Positions 27,718 through 37,076 of a stretch of 64,000 nt of DNA are shown piece after piece. A model generated the notes under the pieces. The model saw only the letters and a program-made list of their open reading frames with translations. It was not told the origin of the DNA and did not search any database. A program made the position numbers and the translations under genes. The DNA is taken from the NCBI GenBank assembly GCA_021819085.1, contig JAKASJ010000001.1, positions 124,001-188,000 of the forward strand, in the 5' to 3' direction. Source of the stretch: Pseudomonadota bacterium (lineage in GTDB: Bacteria > Pseudomonadota > Gammaproteobacteria > Acidiferrobacterales > UBA6901). Numbering within the stretch: the stretch's first letter is position 1; each line of letters opens with the position of its first letter.

Positions 27718-28585
27718 GCCGCACCCTTTTTCCGAGCAACCCGCTCGGGCGAATCAGCAGAATCAGGATCAGCAGCACATACGGCAACAGATCGGCCCAC
27801 GAGGGAAAGTACGTTTCCATGAGCATCAGTCCGAGACCGTAGACCAGCCCGCCCAGCACTGTGCCCAGAGGATTGCCGAGCGAACCGATGACGATCACGG
27901 CGAAGGACACGGTGGTGATACCGATCCCCATGTCGGGCTCGATACTGCCCAGCATGAACGGACTGAAGGCTCCTGCGACCGCTGCCAGCGCCAGCCCCGC
28001 CCCGAGGGCGATGGCCGACACCCGGTGCACATTGATGCCAGTGCTCGCGGCTTCGTCACGGCTTGCCATGACCGCTCGCGTTGCGTGGCCGAGGCGGCTG
28101 CGGTAGAGATAGAAGTAGACAGCCAGGATGGCCGCCGCGCTTACCACCGCGCTTACCACCCAGGCGGCCGGGAAAGTCTGGCCGAACAAGGATACCGGCC
28201 GGATACCAAAGACGGTCGCGGGAATGGCGCGCTGACTGTTGCCAAAGGCGATCACGGCCAGTGCCTCGATGATCTGAGACAGTCCGAAGAGCAGAATAAA
28301 GGACAGCATTTCAGGATCGCGCGACGAAAGCAGCCGCGGCACTACGGCGTAATACAGCGCAACGCCAACAAGCACAAAGGCAACGATCTCGGCTGGAATG
28401 GCATAGACCGGATTCACACCGGCCGAGGAGTACAGCCCGTAGGCCAGAAACGCGCCCAGCATCAGGAAATCGCCGTGCGCCAGGTTGATAAGCCGCATCA
28501 CCCCGAAGACCAGATTGAGTCCGAGGGCCACCAGACTGAAATACAGGCCGAACAGCAAGCCCGCAAGCAGCGTATACGCGATCAC
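27710..28585 (-). CDS. livH: ABC transporter permease LivH
   Basis: Membrane permease of 291 residues. Characteristic parts are GLNLVFGVMRLINLAHGDF near the N-terminus and GHATRAVMASRDEAASTGIN as coupling helix. The start is a GTG at 28585, and the gene starts 3 bases after the stop of the substrate-binding protein gene. It overlaps livM by 8 bases. Confidence 0.93.
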   Translation of the reverse strand: MIAYTLLAGLLFGLYFSLVALGLNLVFGVMRLINLAHGDFLMLGAFLAYGLYSSAGVNPVYAIPAEIVAFVLVGVALYYAVVPRLLSSRDPEMLSFILLFGLSQIIEALAVIAFGNSQRAIPATVFGIRPVSLFGQTFPAAWVVSAVVSAAAILAVYFYLYRSRLGHATRAVMASRDEAASTGINVHRVSAIALGAGLALAAVAGAFSPFMLGSIEPDMGIGITTVSFAVIVIGSLGNPLGTVLGGLVYGLGLMLMETYFPSWADLLPYVLLILILLIRPSGLLGKRVRLA

Positions 28586-28588
28586 CCC

Positions 28589-29839
28589 TTACGGCGCCGG
28601 ATATACAGGCTTGCCGGTAGCGAGATCGGGTGGATAGAGCATGCGCACGGCAAGCCCGCGGCTGCCGGGAATGAACTGTCCGACCGGCAGAGTCTCGCCG
28701 ATCTGCGCCCCGGTGGCGGTATCGATCTTGAAAGTCCCGTTCAGGGTATGCAGCTTCCCGGAAAAGTCCACGATGCTGCGGCGCAGCGCGAGCTGGTCCA
28801 GGCTCGGGGCCATATCCAGGGTCTTCTGGATGATCAGCCCGGTGTTGAATCCGGCGATATTCAGAAAATTGGGGTTCTTGCCATTGGCCTTCCGGAATGC
28901 CTCCTTGAATCTGTCCAGGCCCATTCCGTAATTGACCTTGTTGTAGACCAGCAGCGGCGGGGTCGGATAAGTGTATGTGTAGGCGAGTGTCTGCACACCG
29001 ACACTGCTCTTCATGAGCGCAAACAGCTGGCCCGGAAAAATAGTGAAGACCATCCTGAACTTCATCCCGCTCGCCTGCAGATCGTGCAGAAATGCGATAT
29101 CGTTGTTGGGGTAACCGAACTCGATCACGGCGTCTGGGCGTGCGGCCTGGACGTTGTGCAAAAGCAGCGCATAGCTGGACGTGCTGGTCGGTACACCGTG
29201 GTCGAAGACCAGTTTCACATGGCTGCCCTGCAGGCGCCGGCGCAGGGTCTGCGCCTGGGAGCCGGTAAAATCATTGGTCGCGTAAAGCAGCGCAACGCGT
29301 CTGATCTGCGTCTGCGCCTTCAGAAAATCCGCCAACGCGTACGGCCACTCCGCCGAGGTCGGAAGGGATGTCAGAACGATATAGGGGTTGTCCGGCGTGA
29401 AGAAATTCGCCCCGGTACCGGTCTGGTCAAACAGCAGCATCTTGTGTTCCTGGGCGATCGGAACGGCGACCGAGGTCAGCACCGAGCCGAAATCCGCCGC
29501 CAGGATATGGACGTGATCCTGCGTGATGAGCTGGTTGTAGAGCGTAGCGGCAGTCGTCGTGGAACTGCGATCGTTGTAGGTGATGAGCTTGACCGGGATC
29601 TTGCGGCGATAGGCCTTGACGTAGACGCCACCCTCGCGGTTCACGTCGTTTACCCAGAACTGCAATCCCTGAAGCTGGGACTGCGATGAAGTGGCGAAGG
29701 GTCCGGAGTCCGCATAAAGCGTCCCGATCCGTATGGCCTTGGGCACCGGGGCCGCCTGCGCAGCAGCGCCCGCGAAGACAGTACTCAAAAGAACTGCACC
29801 GGCAAAAAGCCACAAGCGTAAGATGGGACGTATGCTCAT
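28589..29839 (-). CDS. ABC transporter substrate-binding protein (HAAT/LivK-like)
   Basis: Periplasmic type I binding protein of 416 residues. The ATG 29837-29839 has AAGGAGA 7 bases upstream; the signal peptide runs to about residue 30 (FAGAAAQA). The domain opens with IRIGTLYADSGPFATSSQSQ. It is the first gene of a five-gene operon with livH, livM, livG and livF. Length is somewhat above the 370-400 usual for leucine binders, so ligands could be amino acids, amides or short-chain compounds. The 248 bases upstream contain a 7-bp hairpin (CCGGAAC...GTTCCGG) and no clear promoter. Confidence 0.88.
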   Translation of the reverse strand: MSIRPILRLWLFAGAVLLSTVFAGAAAQAAPVPKAIRIGTLYADSGPFATSSQSQLQGLQFWVNDVNREGGVYVKAYRRKIPVKLITYNDRSSTTTAATLYNQLITQDHVHILAADFGSVLTSVAVPIAQEHKMLLFDQTGTGANFFTPDNPYIVLTSLPTSAEWPYALADFLKAQTQIRRVALLYATNDFTGSQAQTLRRRLQGSHVKLVFDHGVPTSTSSYALLLHNVQAARPDAVIEFGYPNNDIAFLHDLQASGMKFRMVFTIFPGQLFALMKSSVGVQTLAYTYTYPTPPLLVYNKVNYGMGLDRFKEAFRKANGKNPNFLNIAGFNTGLIIQKTLDMAPSLDQLALRRSIVDFSGKLHTLNGTFKIDTATGAQIGETLPVGQFIPGSRGLAVRMLYPPDLATGKPVYPAP

Positions 29840-30087
29840 TGCGGTTCTCCTTGTGAGGGTTCCAGTCATTGCCTTGCGACATGCCCGGAGCTACCGGCCA
29901 GCATAGTGAGGACGATGGCAGGAATCAACTGCTGTGCCGGCCGCCCGCGGAGGCCAGCCCTGGAACAAGGAAAGATCCGCCGATTTCGGCATGGAAAGGA
30001 TCAACCGCATGCAGACGTCGAAGTCGGCGTCCGGAACGAACCAGGTTCCGGTGGCTGCGCTCGCGAACGTCCGGCGAAAACCTCGAT

Positions 30088-30489
30088 TCACTTGCAGGCG
30101 CCTACCCGCCTTCCGGTTACGTCGGTAATGAATTTCCGGCCTGCGCCCTCGGACGTCACATGCGCCTGATACGTCGATCCGGTCGACGTCATTTCCCCTG
30201 TGATGGTCGCATTGTCCGTGCACACCATTTTCCAGACCATGCTGGATCCCCTGATCCGGTAATACTTCATGTAACAGCCCTTGCGCGCCGAAGGAATTGC
30301 CGTGTGGTTTCGGACATCTGCCGATGAGTAGCACAGCGTGTGCGAGACGGGCGGGATCGGATACGGCAACCCCGGAATCTTCGTTGTCGCGGTTATCAGC
30401 CATTTTCCCGGCTTCATGGGAACAAAACCGGCCAAGGCGTTGGCAGACCCGGTCAGCAGCATCAATACTGCAATCCAGATTTTTTTCAC
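30088..30489 (-). CDS. Exported DUF3617 family protein
   Basis: Small periplasmic protein of 133 residues of unknown function. The start is a GTG at 30487-30489 behind GGGAGA, giving a signal peptide (KKIWIAVLMLLTGSANALA). The family pattern follows: MKPGKWLITATTKIPGLPYP, four cysteines around LCYSS and GCYMKYY, WKMVCTD, and GEMTSTGSTYQ ending GRRVGACK. The open frame continues to 30768 without support. It stands alone. Confidence 0.8.
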   Translation of the reverse strand: MKKIWIAVLMLLTGSANALAGFVPMKPGKWLITATTKIPGLPYPIPPVSHTLCYSSADVRNHTAIPSARKGCYMKYYRIRGSSMVWKMVCTDNATITGEMTSTGSTYQAHVTSEGAGRKFITDVTGRRVGACK

Positions 30490-30830
30490 GACGTTCTCCC
30501 AAATAGGATTTTCCTGGTTTTTAGACACAAAATACCTCCCTCGTAAACCTATCGAGCAATCTTCCTTCGAGGCGGCGTGCTTTCTGTCCAACCCCCCGGC
30601 ACGCTGAGCGCATTGCGACTGGGGACGCAAATGTGCCTGACGGCGGCATGACATCGTGCTTATTCTGCGTCGTGACATGCCCTCAGACTGCCACTGACAG
30701 ATCGGGAACACAACGCCGGTTGAACTGCAAAAGGCCGTTCTGGCCGCTAAACCAAAATTCCCGTGCACTGCGGCCGGCGCACCCTATCCGCGAAATCCGG
30801 ACCCATTTGCCGGTCACGTATCGGCATCCG
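30490..30830. other. Intergenic region without a supported gene
   Basis: About 340 bases between the LOG-family gene and the DUF3617 gene. No conserved frame, tRNA or clear promoter seen. Confidence 0.5.
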
Positions 30831-31700
30831 TCAAGGCGGGGCGCCCTGGTAATAGGCCTGCACCACCGCAAACGCTTCGTCCGCGGTATCCACCAGCGTG
30901 AACAGCCCGATGTCCGCAGCCTCAATCACGCCCTCCTGCACGAGAAAATCGAAGTCTACAGCCCTCGTCCAGAAGGACTTCCCGACCAGCACGATCGGAA
31001 TGCGCCGGATTTTTCGTGTCTGTATCAGCGTCAGCGCCTCGAACAGCTCATCCATCGTGCCGTAACCGCCGGGGAACGCCACGAGTGCCCGCGCCCGCAG
31101 CAGGAAATGCATCTTGCGCAGACCGAAATAGTGGAATTTGAAGCACAGGTCCGCGGTGATATACGGATTTGGCATCTGCTCCTGCGGCAGCGTGATGTTC
31201 AGACCGACTGTGCGCGCGCCGACATCGTGGGCACCGCGGTTGGCCGCTTCCATGATCCCCGGACCGCCGCCCGTCAGGACGACGAAGTCACGACGGTGCT
31301 CATGCTGGAATTCGCGCGACATGGCGCTTGCAAACTTCCGTGCCTCGACATAATAACGTGATTGCTCCACCCGCCTGCGGGCAAGCGCGATGGCTGCGCG
31401 CAGCGAGCCATCCTCCGGGTGTTCCCGTTCCTGCTGCAGCAGGCTGTCGAGCCGCGCGGCCGCTTGCGTCGGCGACGGTATGCGCGTGCTCCCGAACACA
31501 ACCACCGTGGAACGGACATTGTGCCGGCGCAAAAACGTGTCTGGCTTCATCAGCTCGAGCTGCAGACGCACCGGTCTCGCTTCGTCGCTGTCCAGAAAGT
31601 CGGCATCCTCGTAGGCCAGCCGATACGAGGGGCTGTGCATCAGCTCCTCGATCATCGCGTCCAGCTCCTCTTTCGCATATTCCCGACCCTGATCCGTCAT
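30831..31700 (-). CDS. LOG family protein (TIGR00730-like nucleotide hydrolase)
   Basis: Rossmann-fold protein of 289 residues related to cytokinin-activating LOG phosphoribohydrolases and to nucleotide 5'-monophosphate nucleosidases. The two signatures are GGGPGIMEAANRGA (144-157) and PGGYGTMDELFEAL (210-223). The ATG 31698-31700 has GAGGCAG upstream. It belongs to the longer bacterial type with an N-terminal helical extension. It starts 14 bases after the beta-CASP gene, so the two are co-transcribed. Confidence 0.88.
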   Translation of the reverse strand: MTDQGREYAKEELDAMIEELMHSPSYRLAYEDADFLDSDEARPVRLQLELMKPDTFLRRHNVRSTVVVFGSTRIPSPTQAAARLDSLLQQEREHPEDGSLRAAIALARRRVEQSRYYVEARKFASAMSREFQHEHRRDFVVLTGGGPGIMEAANRGAHDVGARTVGLNITLPQEQMPNPYITADLCFKFHYFGLRKMHFLLRARALVAFPGGYGTMDELFEALTLIQTRKIRRIPIVLVGKSFWTRAVDFDFLVQEGVIEAADIGLFTLVDTADEAFAVVQAYYQGAPP

Positions 31701-31714
31701 GTGTCTGCCTCGCG

Positions 31715-33118
31715 TCAGATCTCGGCACTTTCGCCTTCGCTGGGCACCTGCACGTGCCAACCGAGCTGGGTGCCAACGGTGTGCGCAAAACCGAGCGCAA
31801 TGTCCTCCTCGCCATGCACGATGAAAGTCCGGCGTGGCGGGCGCCTGAATCCCTGCAGCCAGCGCAACAGCGCCGGCTGATCGGCATGGGCGGAAAAACC
31901 CCCGAGGGTGAAAATCTCCGCGCGCACAGCGATTTCCTCGCCGAACAGGCGCACGCTCTTCGCGCCGTCGACAATCCGCCGGCCGAGCGTCCCTTTCGCC
32001 TGGAAGCCGGTGATCAGAATCGTATTCTGCGCAGAGCCGATGTTGTAACGCAGATGGTGCTTAATGCGTCCTCCGTCGCACATGCCGCTCGCAGATACGA
32101 TAATCGCACCCGACCGTATATTGTTGAGTGCCATCGATTCCTGGACACTTTCCGTGAAATTTAGCCTGGGCGCATCGCCACTATGGCGCTCGACCAGCAT
32201 CTGCTTTGCCTCCTTGTCGAAAAGCTCCATGTGCCGCAGCGTTATTTGCGTCGCAGCGGTAGCCATCGGCGAATCAACATAGACATGAAGGTCATGCAAC
32301 CGGCCCTCGCGTGTCAGCCGGGTGAAATAATACAGCAGTTCCTGCGTCCGACCGACGGCAAACGCCGGCACGATCACGTTTCCGCGCTTTTCGTAAAGCG
32401 TATGATTCACGGCTCTGACGAGCTCGTCGAGCGTTGCAGCGAAGTTGCGGTGTGCGCGGTTTCCATACGTGGACTCCACGAGCAATACATCGGCCTCCGC
32501 GATGATTGCCGGGTCGCGCAATATCGGCCTGCCAGGCTGGCCGAGATCCCCTGAAAAGACGAGCTTGCGTTGCTCCGCGCCATCGCTCAGCCACACCTCG
32601 ATGATCGCCGAACCGAGAATGTGTCCGGCATCTCGGAAAATACAGCGTACGCTGGCATGGGGATTAGTCGGCCTGTCATAGTCGACCGCGCGCACCTGGG
32701 CGAGACAGGCCTGCGCCTGTTCGGCCGTGTAAATCGGCGTGGTTTCGCCCTCGTCGTGGTTATTCCCTCCGTGGTAATGACGATATGCAGCGCGCTCGGC
32801 CTCGACTTCCTGCAGATGACCACTGTCCGGAAGCATGATTCGCAGCAGATCGATCGTCGCGCCCGTTGTATAGACCGGACCGGCGTAGCCCTCCAGTGTC
32901 AGCTTCGGCAACAGTCCGCTATGGTCTATGTGCGCATGGGTAAGCAAAACAAAATCGATCGATGCCGGATCAAACGTGAATGGACGTCGATTATTCAGGT
33001 CGGCAGGTCGTCCGCCCTGATGCATGCCGCAGTCGACCAGAAACCGGACCTGGGACGTCTCAACCATATAGCAGGACCCGGTCACCGCGCGCGCCGCACC
33101 CAGAAAAGTTATCTTCAT
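31715..33118 (-). CDS. Metallo-beta-lactamase / beta-CASP ribonuclease-like protein
   Basis: Predicted zinc-dependent RNA-processing enzyme of 467 residues. The metallo-beta-lactamase motif HAHIDHSG (61-68) binds two zinc ions; FRDAGHILGSA and FSGDLG follow. The beta-CASP region contains NVIVPAFAVGRTQELLYYF and VSASGMCDGGRIKHHL, and the C-terminal RMMBL part has FTLGGFSAHADQ and FIVHGEE. This is the CPSF/YsdC-like exonuclease type seen scattered in bacteria. Cytoplasmic. Confidence 0.9.
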   Translation of the reverse strand: MKITFLGAARAVTGSCYMVETSQVRFLVDCGMHQGGRPADLNNRRPFTFDPASIDFVLLTHAHIDHSGLLPKLTLEGYAGPVYTTGATIDLLRIMLPDSGHLQEVEAERAAYRHYHGGNNHDEGETTPIYTAEQAQACLAQVRAVDYDRPTNPHASVRCIFRDAGHILGSAIIEVWLSDGAEQRKLVFSGDLGQPGRPILRDPAIIAEADVLLVESTYGNRAHRNFAATLDELVRAVNHTLYEKRGNVIVPAFAVGRTQELLYYFTRLTREGRLHDLHVYVDSPMATAATQITLRHMELFDKEAKQMLVERHSGDAPRLNFTESVQESMALNNIRSGAIIVSASGMCDGGRIKHHLRYNIGSAQNTILITGFQAKGTLGRRIVDGAKSVRLFGEEIAVRAEIFTLGGFSAHADQPALLRWLQGFRRPPRRTFIVHGEEDIALGFAHTVGTQLGWHVQVPSEGESAEI

Positions 33119-33660
33119 GGTCTTACCAGGCTAAGTAAGAGGCGACTTCGGTCTTCTTGCCAGCTGGAAACAGCTGCCACCGGATCGCCCTGATGAGGCT
33201 TGCTCCATGGGCTTATCGGCATCTGGCTGAACGCCGACATAGGGCACGCGGGCGATTATAAGTGACCGCACTTCATAGTTCATCCTGGTACACTGCGCTG
33301 GAATTCCGTCTGTCTTCGGCGGTCGTTGATGGACATCGTTCACCTCATCACCCCGCCACAGGCAAAAACGCCGGCTTCGGCCCTTGAACCGCCGCAAAAC
33401 CGCATCTTCGCCTCAGCACCCCATCGCCTTTGCCTCCGGTCCAACGTTGGCCGCGCAGCGGCGTGGCCACGGCGCGCTCAACACGACCGCCTGCCGGTTC
33501 AATCACAGACATCACAGACTGCCATCGTTCATGGACCGGATTCATGCAGACAGCGGATTGCTCCGCTGCGGGGACGGCGAAGACGAGCACGGCGACCGCT
33601 TGGCACGAGAAGGATCTGCGAGAACGCGAGCCGCTCCGGATGCCGGCAGCGGAGCGCGAC
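33119..33660. other. Intergenic region without a supported gene
   Basis: About 540 bases between the GGDEF gene and the beta-CASP gene. Overlapping open frames in several phases look like high-GC shadows; none has a ribosome site or known motif. Confidence 0.5.
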
Positions 33661-35223
33661 TCAGGAGGGTTCGTTTCCGTCGTTGTTACCGACTTCCACT
33701 TTCTGTTCTGATCCGCCCGCGGGCGCAATGATCTCTACCCGGTTGCGGCCGAGCCGCTTCGCCCGGTAAAGCGCCTGATCTGCGCGTTCGATCAGCACAT
33801 GCGGCAACTCGCCCGGCACATACAGGGTGAGGCCGGCCGAAAACGTCGGCAACGCCAGCGTCTGGCCCGCGCTCTCGCAGGTGCTCTTGACGACGCGCTG
33901 CTGCACCTTCCGGAGCGCACAGATCGCGCCTTCCTGGCCGGTGTTCGGCAGCAGCACGGAAAACTCCTCGCCACCGTAGCGCGCCACCATATCGTGGTGG
34001 CGGAATATCGAAAGCACATCCGTGGCGTAAAAGCGCAGCACCTGGTCTCCGCCCGAGTGGCCAAGGCGGTCGTTGATGGCCTTGAATTCGTCCAGGTCCA
34101 AGATCGCCAAAGCAAGCGGAGTACCGTATCGCTGCGCGCGACCGATCTCGTCCTCCAGGCGGCGCATGAAGGCGCGCCGGTTCGGCAGGCCGGTGAATTC
34201 GTCGGTGAGACTCAGCAAGCGCACCTTGTTCAGCTCATCGTGCAGCCGTTCACTGTCCGACTTGACCAGCTGCAGGTAGTCGTTCGACCCACGCAGCTTT
34301 GCGGCGAGCGCACGCTGGCCCTTGATCAGCTCGTCGATACCACCAATCAGTATCTGCCGCATGCCCTCGATCTCCTGGACGCTGTCGGCCTGCTGCAGCG
34401 CGCCGCGCTCGATTTCGAGCAGCGCGCCGAATTCCCGGTTCTGTGCGATCGCCTCGGAGACCTTGTTCGCGAGGGTTTCCTGCAGACGGTCAATTTCATC
34501 GCGTTTGCGGTCCAGGTGCAGGCGATAGGCAGAGTTGACGCGTCGCTCGACTACCGGCGTGCCGGCCGCCTCCTCCTGCTCGAGGATTTTCTGCATGGTC
34601 TTCTCGCTCGAGCGCGTGCGCCGGTCGACTGTCCGACGATCAGCCGGAGGCCGCACGGCGGTCTCCGGTCCGGGCGCCACCGGTTCCGCCTTGGGTGCGG
34701 CCGGCGATGCAGCGACGGCAGGTTCGTTCCTGACCGCCACGGCCGGAGACGGCGGCCGCGCGGCCGCGCCGGCCGGCGTACGCTCCAGGCTTCCGAGAAG
34801 CCCCTCGATTGCGTTCTCGAAGGCATCCAAATCGTCGGCCGGTTCCCGGTCGGCCCGCTCGTTGTCGCTCAGAAGCTGGCCGCGCAGATCCGCGACCGTG
34901 GCCATCGACAGAGCCGGGCGCAGCTGTATGAGCTTTGCCGTCACCCGCAATACATGCTCACTGGACGGGTTCTTGGCATAGGCTTCGAGAAGGAAATAGA
35001 GTAGCGAGATGTAGGTCTGCTCGACCTGCGCCTGTTCGGTCTCGCAATCCTGCAGGAGACGGACGATCTGGTCGTGTATAACAATCCCTGTCGGGGACTG
35101 CTTGAGACCTTCAAGCAATCCAATGACGCGTCGCAACAGCTTTGCTTCGACCGATGGTGTCGAGTTGCCCTGCAAGATACCCACCCCTAATATCTGCATC
35201 CATGCAGTGGATTCACGTAACAT
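33661..35223 (-). CDS. Diguanylate cyclase (GGDEF domain) with long helical N-terminus
   Basis: Makes c-di-GMP from GTP. I start it at 35223 (MLRESTAWMQ) behind GAGG, giving 520 residues; an ATG at 35250 lacks a ribosome site. The C-terminal GGDEF domain is complete: LTDEFTGLPNRRAFMRRLED, ALAILDLDEFKAINDRLGH, and the active loop YGGEEF. The N-terminal 350 residues have no membrane segment; they are helical, with an Ala/Pro-rich linker and a coiled coil (DRLQETLANKVSEAIAQN). An RxxD inhibitory site is not evident. Confidence 0.92.
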   Translation of the reverse strand: MLRESTAWMQILGVGILQGNSTPSVEAKLLRRVIGLLEGLKQSPTGIVIHDQIVRLLQDCETEQAQVEQTYISLLYFLLEAYAKNPSSEHVLRVTAKLIQLRPALSMATVADLRGQLLSDNERADREPADDLDAFENAIEGLLGSLERTPAGAAARPPSPAVAVRNEPAVAASPAAPKAEPVAPGPETAVRPPADRRTVDRRTRSSEKTMQKILEQEEAAGTPVVERRVNSAYRLHLDRKRDEIDRLQETLANKVSEAIAQNREFGALLEIERGALQQADSVQEIEGMRQILIGGIDELIKGQRALAAKLRGSNDYLQLVKSDSERLHDELNKVRLLSLTDEFTGLPNRRAFMRRLEDEIGRAQRYGTPLALAILDLDEFKAINDRLGHSGGDQVLRFYATDVLSIFRHHDMVARYGGEEFSVLLPNTGQEGAICALRKVQQRVVKSTCESAGQTLALPTFSAGLTLYVPGELPHVLIERADQALYRAKRLGRNRVEIIAPAGGSEQKVEVGNNDGNEPS

Positions 35224-35646
35224 GGACGCCTCATGCGGCCCGTAACGCATGAGGATTATTGTTTTGTCGTAATTATTTTATGCAGGCTTGCGCCTGTCGG
35301 TCTAAACAGCCGAAAATTCCTTGTTATTATTGAAGGAAATCTAATCCTTAGCCCGCCAAATGACAATCACAGCACTTGCATCGGTTCCATCATCAGTGCC
35401 TGTTCAATCGGTTAGAATCGATATTGAAGGCTTCACACAACATGCTGATCGGACCACGAGGCGCAAGATTGGCCGAATTCATCACGACGCCGGCGGCTAC
35501 AGCCAGGTGACGGAACCGCCGGCGAAGCCGCTGCCGGGTCACAGCCGCGATTCGAAAGACCGCGCGTCCGAGGCGACCGCGCCGGCATCCGTGCTTTGGA
35601 GGAAACCGGACCCTACGTCCGGGTTGCGGGGCGGGGACGAGTGACC
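35224..35646. other. Intergenic region with a doubtful 94-codon frame
   Basis: About 420 bases. A plus-strand frame (35360-35644) ends 2 bases before the next gene's ATG, which would suit coupling, but it has no ribosome site and no recognised motif. I do not call it a gene. Confidence 0.4.
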
Positions 35647-36105
35647 ATGGCAAAGACCGGCAAGGAGCGTTTCACTTTCAGAAGCGCCGGTGCGCTCTTC
35701 ATCCTATCCGCCGTCTTCGAGTTGCTCTCACTCACGGACGGCGTTCCGCTGTTCGGGGTCATACGCGGCGGCCCTGTGGCGGTGGTCTACCATCTGATTT
35801 ACACGGCGCTGTTCGTGGCCATGGGCATCGGTCTGTGGGACGGAAAGCGCTGGGGCGACAAAGCGGTCATGGCCGCAACCGTGTTCTATACCGTGGACCA
35901 CGTTCTGCGGCTGCTGAGCCCGGCGACTCTTGCGGATTACATGTTTCAGGACCTCGGCAGCTATGCCGACCTGTTTCTGCCAGCAGGCACACAGATGTTC
36001 CGGCAACTCGCCGAGCTTATGACCCTGCTGTTTCTCGCGTGCTGGTGGGCATTCGCCTGGTACACCTACGCGCAACGCGACTACTTCCGTGCAAACGGCA
36101 AATGA
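35647..36105 (+). CDS. Small hypothetical membrane protein (4 TM)
   Basis: Protein of 152 residues from the ATG at 35647. Four hydrophobic segments are seen (about 12-30, 43-62, 72-90 and 120-143), with a cytoplasm-type basic N-terminus KTGKERF. I do not recognise the family. A TTG at 35596 could extend it but is unlikely. It precedes a small gene on the other strand. Confidence 0.65.
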   Translation: MAKTGKERFTFRSAGALFILSAVFELLSLTDGVPLFGVIRGGPVAVVYHLIYTALFVAMGIGLWDGKRWGDKAVMAATVFYTVDHVLRLLSPATLADYMFQDLGSYADLFLPAGTQMFRQLAELMTLLFLACWWAFAWYTYAQRDYFRANGK

Positions 36106-36126
36106 ACTGCCAAACGTCGGGGGGCT

Positions 36127-36354
36127 TCAGGCCTCCCACTCCTCAAGCGGGGAGGAGATCTGCCGCTTTTCCGACAACAGACGTCTCGCGTCGTGCTCGG
36201 CTGCGGCAAACACCATACGGATCACCTCGGCAGCTCCGGCAACCTGCGACTGGCGGAGAGTGCGACAAAGCTCCTTCGCTTCTCCGAATTTGGCACAACT
36301 GTTGACCAGCGTCATCGTCTTGTCGGCTGAAATACGGAAAATGAAATACGGCAT
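36127..36354 (-). CDS. Small conserved hypothetical protein (75 aa)
   Basis: A 75-residue cytoplasmic protein starting MPYFIFRISADKTM, with ribosome site GGAGA upstream. The layout (MPYFhYKI..., a middle LR-rich helix, IRMVFAAAEHDARRLLSEKR, acidic end LEEWEA) matches a short protein common in beta- and gammaproteobacteria whose function is unknown to me. The frame extends to 36756 with no support. Confidence 0.7.
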   Translation of the reverse strand: MPYFIFRISADKTMTLVNSCAKFGEAKELCRTLRQSQVAGAAEVIRMVFAAAEHDARRLLSEKRQISSPLEEWEA

Positions 36355-36833
36355 GGCCGCAGTCTCCGGGGGATGTATTGAAGCTATTTTATCCATATCG
36401 GCCAATTCGAGATAGGGTCGGCCGAAGAAGCATGGCTGCCAGGACAGTTCCCAAACACACGGGGTATTCGACGCGATCTTGAAGGAAACCGCGACAGGCC
36501 AGACCCGTATGCATGGATAAAGTCGCTGAACCGGTCGCAACCTGTCGGCCCGTCCTGGCGGGGCCCGAAAAGGACTGGATGAAGGCCGCAGTCGTTCCGT
36601 AAACCGGCCTCGCAGGATGGGGATCATGCCGGTGCGGCCGGCGGGAATGGAAACACACGCGCGATGGCTCGCCGCCCGCCCAAGACCCGCGGCCTCGACA
36701 GCAGCGCCGGCCGGAGCGCTTACCGGTTGTGCAGCACGGCCTGGATCTGCGGCCACAACCGACCGGAGGATGTCGCGACAGGGATGCCATGAGTTAACAT
36801 CTGGGTTCGCATACCGATACCCTGGGAACCACA
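36355..36833. other. Intergenic region without a supported gene
   Basis: About 480 bases upstream of xseB and the divergent 75-residue gene. No motif-bearing frame seen. It must carry the promoters of both units; I could not place them with confidence. Confidence 0.5.
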
Positions 36834-37076
36834 GTGCCTAAAAAGACATCGATGCCGAATTTCGAAGCGGCGCTCGCCGAGCTGGAACAGCTGGTCGAGA
36901 AAATGGAAAGCGGCAACCAGACCCTGGAGGAAGCACTCAAGTCGTTTCAGCGCGGCATAGAATTGACGCGCGCCTGCCAGGAAGGACTCAAGGAGGCCGA
37001 GCAGCGCGTGGAAAAACTGGTGCAGCAGAACGGCATCGTGGCCGTCGAACCGTACCAGGGTAACGATTCCGCTTGA
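36834..37076 (+). CDS. xseB: Exodeoxyribonuclease VII small subunit
   Basis: Small subunit of exonuclease VII (80 residues), which binds XseA to degrade single-stranded DNA. It starts with GTG at 36834. The helical hairpin is typical: FEAALAELEQLVEKMESGNQ then TLEEALKSFQRGIEL, and CQEGLKEAEQRVEKL. Its TGA overlaps the TTG start of ispA, giving the classic xseB-ispA-dxs operon. Confidence 0.95.
   Translation: MPKKTSMPNFEAALAELEQLVEKMESGNQTLEEALKSFQRGIELTRACQEGLKEAEQRVEKLVQQNGIVAVEPYQGNDSA

Noticed and set aside
28025-29689. 554-codon plus-strand frame opposite livH and the binding protein
   Set aside because: Same shadow pattern; the minus-strand genes have clear family motifs.
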